Below are positions 42,201 to 46,060 of a stretch of DNA of 46,060 nucleotides, piece by piece. Each line of letters begins with the position of its first letter. Position 1 is the stretch's first letter. This stretch comes from a virus: IMG/VR virus record IMGVR_UViG_3300025098_000084, positions 1 through 46,060 of that record, one strand, 5' to 3'. Position numbers and translations under genes: made by a program. Under the pieces are notes generated by a model that worked only from the letters and a program-made list of their open reading frames with translations, was not told the origin of the DNA and made no database searches.

Positions 42201-45200
42201 TATCTATAGTGCCTTCTATTGTGATATTCCCTGTTAAATCTTGTTGAAAAGCGTTTGTATTACTGCTACTACCTATATTTAATACACCTGAAGCATTTTT
42301 AAATATTCTATGACTTGTGGCATGACTACTTGTTATAGCTATGCCATTACCTGCACCATCACCACTTTGTCTGACATTTAAAACACCTGTTGAAGCAACA
42401 CCTGTGCCACCATCTACAATAAATATTCCATCTATAGTTCCACCATCAGCAACTATATTTCCTGTAATATTTGCACCGCTTGATTTTGTTGATATTTTTT
42501 CGCTACCATAGTGAAATAATTTGGTTTCACCAGTAGAGCCATCTATTTTTAAATAATCCGTAAGGCTACCTGCACCATCGTCACTTTGTAATATTATGTC
42601 GGAATTATTAGCTTGATTTCTTATAACTAAATTATTTGTCAAATTATCTATTACACTATAATTACCTGCACTGTAAATCTGTAAATCACCATCTCCAAAT
42701 TGTGCTTTTACATTGTTTGCAAAATTTAGATTGTGCGAAAAGTTAAAGCTATCGTTGGTTGTATTCCAAGTTAAGGTAGCATCTTGTGTAGCACTTACAG
42801 CATCTTGAATGGTAATACCTGCACCATTAGCATTAGCTGATGTATCACCAGTGCCATAGTTAAGAGTAATGTTTTTGTCTTGTACGTCTAGATTTGTTGT
42901 ATCTATAGTTGTGGTTGTGCCTTCAACTGTAAGATCACCTTGTACAACAACATCATCTGTGAATGTCTTAGAGCCATCTATACTACTTGCTATAGCAAGG
43001 GTAAAAGTAGCATCACCTGAAGCAAAAGAAGCACCACCTGTTAAACCACTTTGACCTGATGTGGTTATAGTTACACCTGTGATATCTCCTGCACCAGTAT
43101 CTACCACTGCACCATTCCAGTATAAAGAACCACCTACGTTATAAAGCTTGTTAGTTGTAGTAGAAGGTGCTGAACCTTGTGATACTACTACTACAGGTGT
43201 TGTAGTTGAGCCTGAGATAGTTGTGGGTGCAAGTTCTACTGTTGGGAAAGCATAACCATCTGTATTAGTTATAGCGTTAAATGTAGCTATAGTAGATGTA
43301 GCACCTGCTGAACCTGTACTGCTTCCATATGCCTTACCTTTTATAATAAGTTTAGAAGTACCTGTGCTAGAGCCATTAGCACCACCTTTACCTAAATCCC
43401 AATCAGCATCAAGTGCTATAAATTGATTAGTAAAGTCTCCACCTATATCTTCTCCAAAGAAAAGCTGTACTCTTTCTGTATCTGAGTTTTGAAAACTTGT
43501 AATACCACCTAAAGCACCATTTCCACTATTTAAAAAAGTATAGTTTTCGTTATCTTCTCCACCTGATGTGCTGTTAAAACGATTTAATACTAAATTTTTA
43601 CCTAATACATTAAGAGTATCTGAATTACCTACTGCACCACCACCTGTTGAATATGATATTGGTGCTGTGCCTGTAGTAACACTTACTTCTGAGGTTAAGG
43701 CACTAAATACGTTATTAGATGAAAAATGTCTAACTGCTACATAATAAGTTGTACTTGCTCCAACCCCATTGATAGATTCTTTAGCTGTGCTTTTACCTAC
43801 TATAAAAGAGCCAATATATGTACCTGATGTAGTCCCATAAAATACTTCTGTACCTTGAACAAGATCATCAGGGTTATTAGTCCATGAAACATTAAGATCA
43901 AACCCTGTTATCTCTAATGTGGTTGCTACAGCTAAACTTGTTGGTGGAGATACAGCAAAACTACCTGTAGAAACGCTTGAGCCTTCGTCTAATGGGTTTG
44001 TATAACTACTAGATGCAAAGTTATACACAGAAGAATCAATCTCTTTAAGGTCAAGTCTAGTAGCTAAAACTGGAACGCCATCTTGGTCTATAACTTCTAA
44101 ATTTGTGCTTAAAACTTCAAATGTCTTATTAGTATAGCCTAATCTTTCATTTGTTAGGTAAACCCAGTCAAAGGGTTGTAATTGCATGAAAGCTATATTG
44201 CAACTTACAGATAAACTAGTTTTTTTCCGTGTATGCAGTAAGGCTGTTCTTTGTAGCCTTTGTGCCATTGTAGTGGTATCTGTAAAAGGTAATTGTATTT
44301 CTAATGACTTTTTATAGTTAGCTGATGATTCACCACTAGGGGTGTCGTTTGCTAAAAGAGTGCTATCTTCATATAAAGGCGAATCTGTAGCTACATAGTT
44401 ATTATTAGCATCAACATATACAGCTTTTACGCTGTTAAACGTCTCTCCACTTGATTGAGCTGTTTGTACGGTTATAGGTGCTAAAAGATTATCATCTGTA
44501 ATAGTCATATTAGGATATACATTTGCACCTGCGAACATTACAAACTTACCGTCTATATAGGATAATTTACCTGCACAAGAACTTAATAAGCCTTCTATAA
44601 CACCACCACCGTCTGCTGACATATTAGTAATACCATTAGCTGTATATGCCTTTTCTGTAAAGGTTAGCGTTGTATTATTAGATAAACTTACATTTGCAGT
44701 AAGGGTGAGTTGTAAGTTAGTTCTTTTTAATACATATACATCATTTGATATACCTGCACCTGTTACTTTTTGACCAACATCAATAAGGGTTACTGTATCT
44801 GCTATAGCAAGATTAACTATTCTAGAGGTAGTTACAGCACCACTTACAGTAGCTGTTGTAATAGGTTGATCGCCTTCACAAGTATTGGCGGCAACTTTAA
44901 AACTACCGAGAGCTAAAGTGTCATTAACTTCACTAGATGTAGCTTTAAGACCGTAAGTTGTATTAGTTATATAATCTCTTACGCAAAGTGCAGGGTTTGA
45001 GCCTATTTCTTTTCCAGTGCTATCTATAAATGCTGTTTCATTAGTTCTTGGGTCAAAAACCTTTTTACCTTTAACTACAAAGGACATAGGTGGTATACCA
45101 CCACCAAAGGCTTCTGAATCAAAGACCATTTCAACAAATACATAAGATACACCTATAAATTTATCTGTATTACCTAAAGATGTATTAGAAATAACATTAT

Positions 45201-45723
45201 TGTTCGCTGTTGTTTGTGAGCCATCTAAAAATACATATCTAAGCAAAGAATTTTGTACACTGAATTTATTATCGTTGTCACTATTAGTGAATCTGTTATT
45301 TGTAGCATATTCAAAGCCACCATTAGATGTAGTTGTTAAAACTTCATCATTTATTAAAAATTCTTCTAAACTCTCTACTTCATGACCTGCTAATACAACA
45401 ATCATTGATAGTTTGTATTTATCTGTTCCTGATGTCTCTATATGGGTTATTGTTCCACCAACTCTAGCTTTACCATATATTATTTGTCTAGGTGCTGTAG
45501 CTGTTCTTGTAGATACTTTAGAACCAAAGTTTTCACCAACAGCATCAACACCCTTTGATAAAAGACCACCTACAAGAGTAGATACTGCAGATAATGTAGC
45601 CATTGCAGTGGCACTTACTCCAAATATACCCAAAGCCGAACCACCTAATAAAAATGCTGTACCTGTTACAACAGCAAATGTAATTATAAAAGCTGTTACT
45701 GCCGCTTTTACTGCCTTAGACAT
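39274..45723 (-). CDS. tail hub / host-specificity protein fused to fibre repeats
   Basis: The 2149-residue protein has a hydrophobic Ala/Gly-rich start (residues 1-65), then a gpJ-like hub with RTATAPRQIIYGKARVGGTI and KLSMIVVLAGHEVESLEEFL. A fibronectin-III-like domain near 590-690 follows (PTSLAVATTLEITGFDLNVS). From about 900 onward it turns into fibre repeats like those of the next gene, for example GDLTVEGTTTTIDTTNLDVQ, many SGAID or SGAIT words and DRNLVNIGTISSGNI. The C-terminus is a beta domain rather than an S74 domain. It closes the tail tip and probably carries a receptor-contacting part. It overlaps the peptidase gene by 8 bases. Confidence 0.85.
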   Translation of the reverse strand: MSKAVKAAVTAFIITFAVVTGTAFLLGGSALGIFGVSATAMATLSAVSTLVGGLLSKGVDAVGENFGSKVSTRTATAPRQIIYGKARVGGTITHIETSGTDKYKLSMIVVLAGHEVESLEEFLINDEVLTTTSNGGFEYATNNRFTNSDNDNKFSVQNSLLRYVFLDGSQTTANNNVISNTSLGNTDKFIGVSYVFVEMVFDSEAFGGGIPPMSFVVKGKKVFDPRTNETAFIDSTGKEIGSNPALCVRDYITNTTYGLKATSSEVNDTLALGSFKVAANTCEGDQPITTATVSGAVTTSRIVNLAIADTVTLIDVGQKVTGAGISNDVYVLKRTNLQLTLTANVSLSNNTTLTFTEKAYTANGITNMSADGGGVIEGLLSSCAGKLSYIDGKFVMFAGANVYPNMTITDDNLLAPITVQTAQSSGETFNSVKAVYVDANNNYVATDSPLYEDSTLLANDTPSGESSANYKKSLEIQLPFTDTTTMAQRLQRTALLHTRKKTSLSVSCNIAFMQLQPFDWVYLTNERLGYTNKTFEVLSTNLEVIDQDGVPVLATRLDLKEIDSSVYNFASSSYTNPLDEGSSVSTGSFAVSPPTSLAVATTLEITGFDLNVSWTNNPDDLVQGTEVFYGTTSGTYIGSFIVGKSTAKESINGVGASTTYYVAVRHFSSNNVFSALTSEVSVTTGTAPISYSTGGGAVGNSDTLNVLGKNLVLNRFNSTSGGEDNENYTFLNSGNGALGGITSFQNSDTERVQLFFGEDIGGDFTNQFIALDADWDLGKGGANGSSTGTSKLIIKGKAYGSSTGSAGATSTIATFNAITNTDGYAFPTVELAPTTISGSTTTPVVVVSQGSAPSTTTNKLYNVGGSLYWNGAVVDTGAGDITGVTITTSGQSGLTGGASFASGDATFTLAIASSIDGSKTFTDDVVVQGDLTVEGTTTTIDTTNLDVQDKNITLNYGTGDTSANANGAGITIQDAVSATQDATLTWNTTNDSFNFSHNLNFANNVKAQFGDGDLQIYSAGNYSVIDNLTNNLVIRNQANNSDIILQSDDGAGSLTDYLKIDGSTGETKLFHYGSEKISTKSSGANITGNIVADGGTIDGIFIVDGGTGVASTGVLNVRQSGDGAGNGIAITSSHATSHRIFKNASGVLNIGSSSNTNAFQQDLTGNITIEGTIDSGAITSDGLSVNSGTTNQVATFSSTDATAFIKVADNSTTASAHGYGVNGNDLSLYANDSERVRIKSTGDVNLKTGALQIGGQTVISSARNITAGTIDSGAIDATGSISTTGSITSTNGTVDLYDNAGNKPKIKFREDGSDAFILEYNGDGSGTGNYVAFYSNVTGWVSKGSGLNYIPANGRVGIGLTNPSEKLSVVGNISVTGTVDGRDIATDGTKLDGIEAGATTDQTQAEINALGITAIGLSGTPNITVGTINSGAIDVTGAVTSDGLTVDGVGSLDNNGLNLELSSSNTGIIYDAQNGYHTFKRNGTNALQINGGNGDIAFYDDSGTSQNMVWDASEDRLNFKDGTKSTFGTGNDLQIYHVADGNSLIANFTNTLVIRNLADDQDVAIQSDNGSGGTTDYFRADGSTGETKLFHYGSEKIATKSTGIDVTGTVVADEIKVGASDRIYLDGGSNTFIQESASDDLRFFVGGQQAVRVRTSGTDILGTVTSDGLTINGVESPMIELTDLSTSNELQIYTDNSGGVIRTSTDDDLFLRTNSLNRIKLDNGGDISFYNDTGTAKLLWDASTERLGIGTTAPTRGIHLKESDGWSQIRLEGASGSGGGDIRFGDNTTEALGKILYAINGNYMQFVTNSQTALTINSSQNASFAGTINSGNITAGSSGNSAFLRAYYGSDYMTLQGYGLEMNRTTSYIRPTTDGNKTLYIGGANASLDWAAIHFRSLLGLYMTGTQFLTTDRNLVNIGTISSGNIIVNTTSSGNQITLQAPTPSIEFIDSQATSRKAKISAENGSLLFEADTNTGEANTAITFKMDGANALSFNNSKNANFANDVTVTNDLNVGQQITASGGITTDQSGQTISGFSTIRVGDALIGQDVATLTTTSASVTNRILASATTYRTLKVLVQIKSSTNFHATEILLTHNGTTVYMTEYATIFSNTSLATFDADISGGNIRLLIDPNQSASTEFKFNVSGIEA

Positions 45724-46060
45724 TAGATATTCTCCATACAGAAACTATTTTTACATTCTGCTTACAAGACAATCTATTATCAGTAGGTGTTATAACTTTA
45801 CAACCATCTGTAATACCTACTAACTCTGATTCTTCTTTATATACCACTAGATCGCCTTTTTGCATGAATGATTTATCAACCTCTTGTACTCCTTTTATCT
45901 TACATGCTTTGGCTATACTTTTAGATAGTGTTCCACCATATTCTTTAATAGATTTCATAGCTTCTTTTTCATTTTTCCATGAAAGCTCTTTTGGTATTAA
46001 ATCTTCACCTGTCATAGCTTTTATACAAGCATTAGAAAATTTACAGCAGTCCCATGTTCC
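45716..46060 (-). CDS. DUF6950-like tail cysteine peptidase (cut by window edge)
   Basis: The gene enters from the right edge in frame. The first visible residues are GTWDCCKFSNACIKAMTGED, the DUF6950 mark W-x-DC-C, where the first Cys would be catalytic as in NlpC/P60-type tail peptidases. A GDLVVYKEESELVGITDG segment and a final VSVWRI also fit. If joined to position 1, the frame goes back to an ATG at 39-37 (MAILVLIECSLYR), giving about 128 residues. The order DUF2163, this gene, hub is the order in gene transfer agents, where it cuts peptidoglycan during entry. Confidence 0.75.
   Translation of the reverse strand, partial: GTWDCCKFSNACIKAMTGEDLIPKELSWKNEKEAMKSIKEYGGTLSKSIAKACKIKGVQEVDKSFMQKGDLVVYKEESELVGITDGCKVITPTDNRLSCKQNVKIVSVWRISNV

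Noticed and set aside
1-46060. tRNA genes
   Set aside because: I looked in the gaps for cloverleaf-like GTTC-type loops and CCA ends and found none convincing; the gaps are short.

Overview
This window is a tailed-phage genome, siphovirus-like: HK97-type capsid, long-tail genes and a 713-residue tape measure. It is AT-rich throughout and its proteins look most like those of low-GC marine proteobacterial phages, with a tail-gene order close to the alphaproteobacterial gene transfer agent type (tape measure, distal tail, DUF2163, DUF6950-like peptidase, hub). The host cannot be named from the sequence. No integrase or lysogeny cassette was found, so a lytic lifestyle is likely. The two window ends appear to join directly: joined, both end genes become complete (a DUF2163 tail gene that stops, and a DUF6950-like gene with an ATG start), so the window is probably one complete circularly permuted genome.

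Layout. A rightward early region (16623-23369) carries small proteins, a zincin, a replication initiator with a putative internal origin, a Mom-like DNA modification enzyme, a PD-(D/E)XK exonuclease with a Sak3/DUF1071-like annealing protein, an SSB-like protein, an HNH protein and a run of very small unknown genes. Everything else, apart from a two-gene rightward island (10249-10682), is one leftward late unit. It starts at 16477 with a ParB-methyltransferase fusion, then terminases, portal, head morphogenesis, protease, capsid, connectors, major tail protein, chaperones, tape measure and distal tail. It passes through the window ends to the peptidase, tail hub (2149 aa) and giant fibre (2746 aa). 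It then runs through small proteins, an unusual envelope module and a lysis cassette, ending at 23366.

The stand-out region is 25380-30211. Five consecutive overlapping late genes encode a CsgF-like protein, a CsgG-like outer-membrane secretion lipoprotein, an exported protein with curlin-like repeats, an exported FecR-domain protein and a CHASE2-class III adenylate cyclase with all expected catalytic residues. This looks like a phage-borne curli-type secretion system coupled to a cAMP-making sensor, placed directly before spanins, SNase and endolysin.

Regulation. Two rightward promoters (10174 and 21898) are near-identical over 36 bases, linking the small-gene operon and the island inside the late genes. 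The word CCAATTTG occurs in the promoter regions at 16550, 17601 and 19300, the last beside a divergent small HTH regulator. A strong leftward terminator sits at 7427-7452, just after the capsid and decoration-like genes. There is no gene-free stretch over 300 bases; the largest gaps are about 10030-10248 and 16478-16622. No tRNA, rRNA, CRISPR array or insertion sequence was seen.
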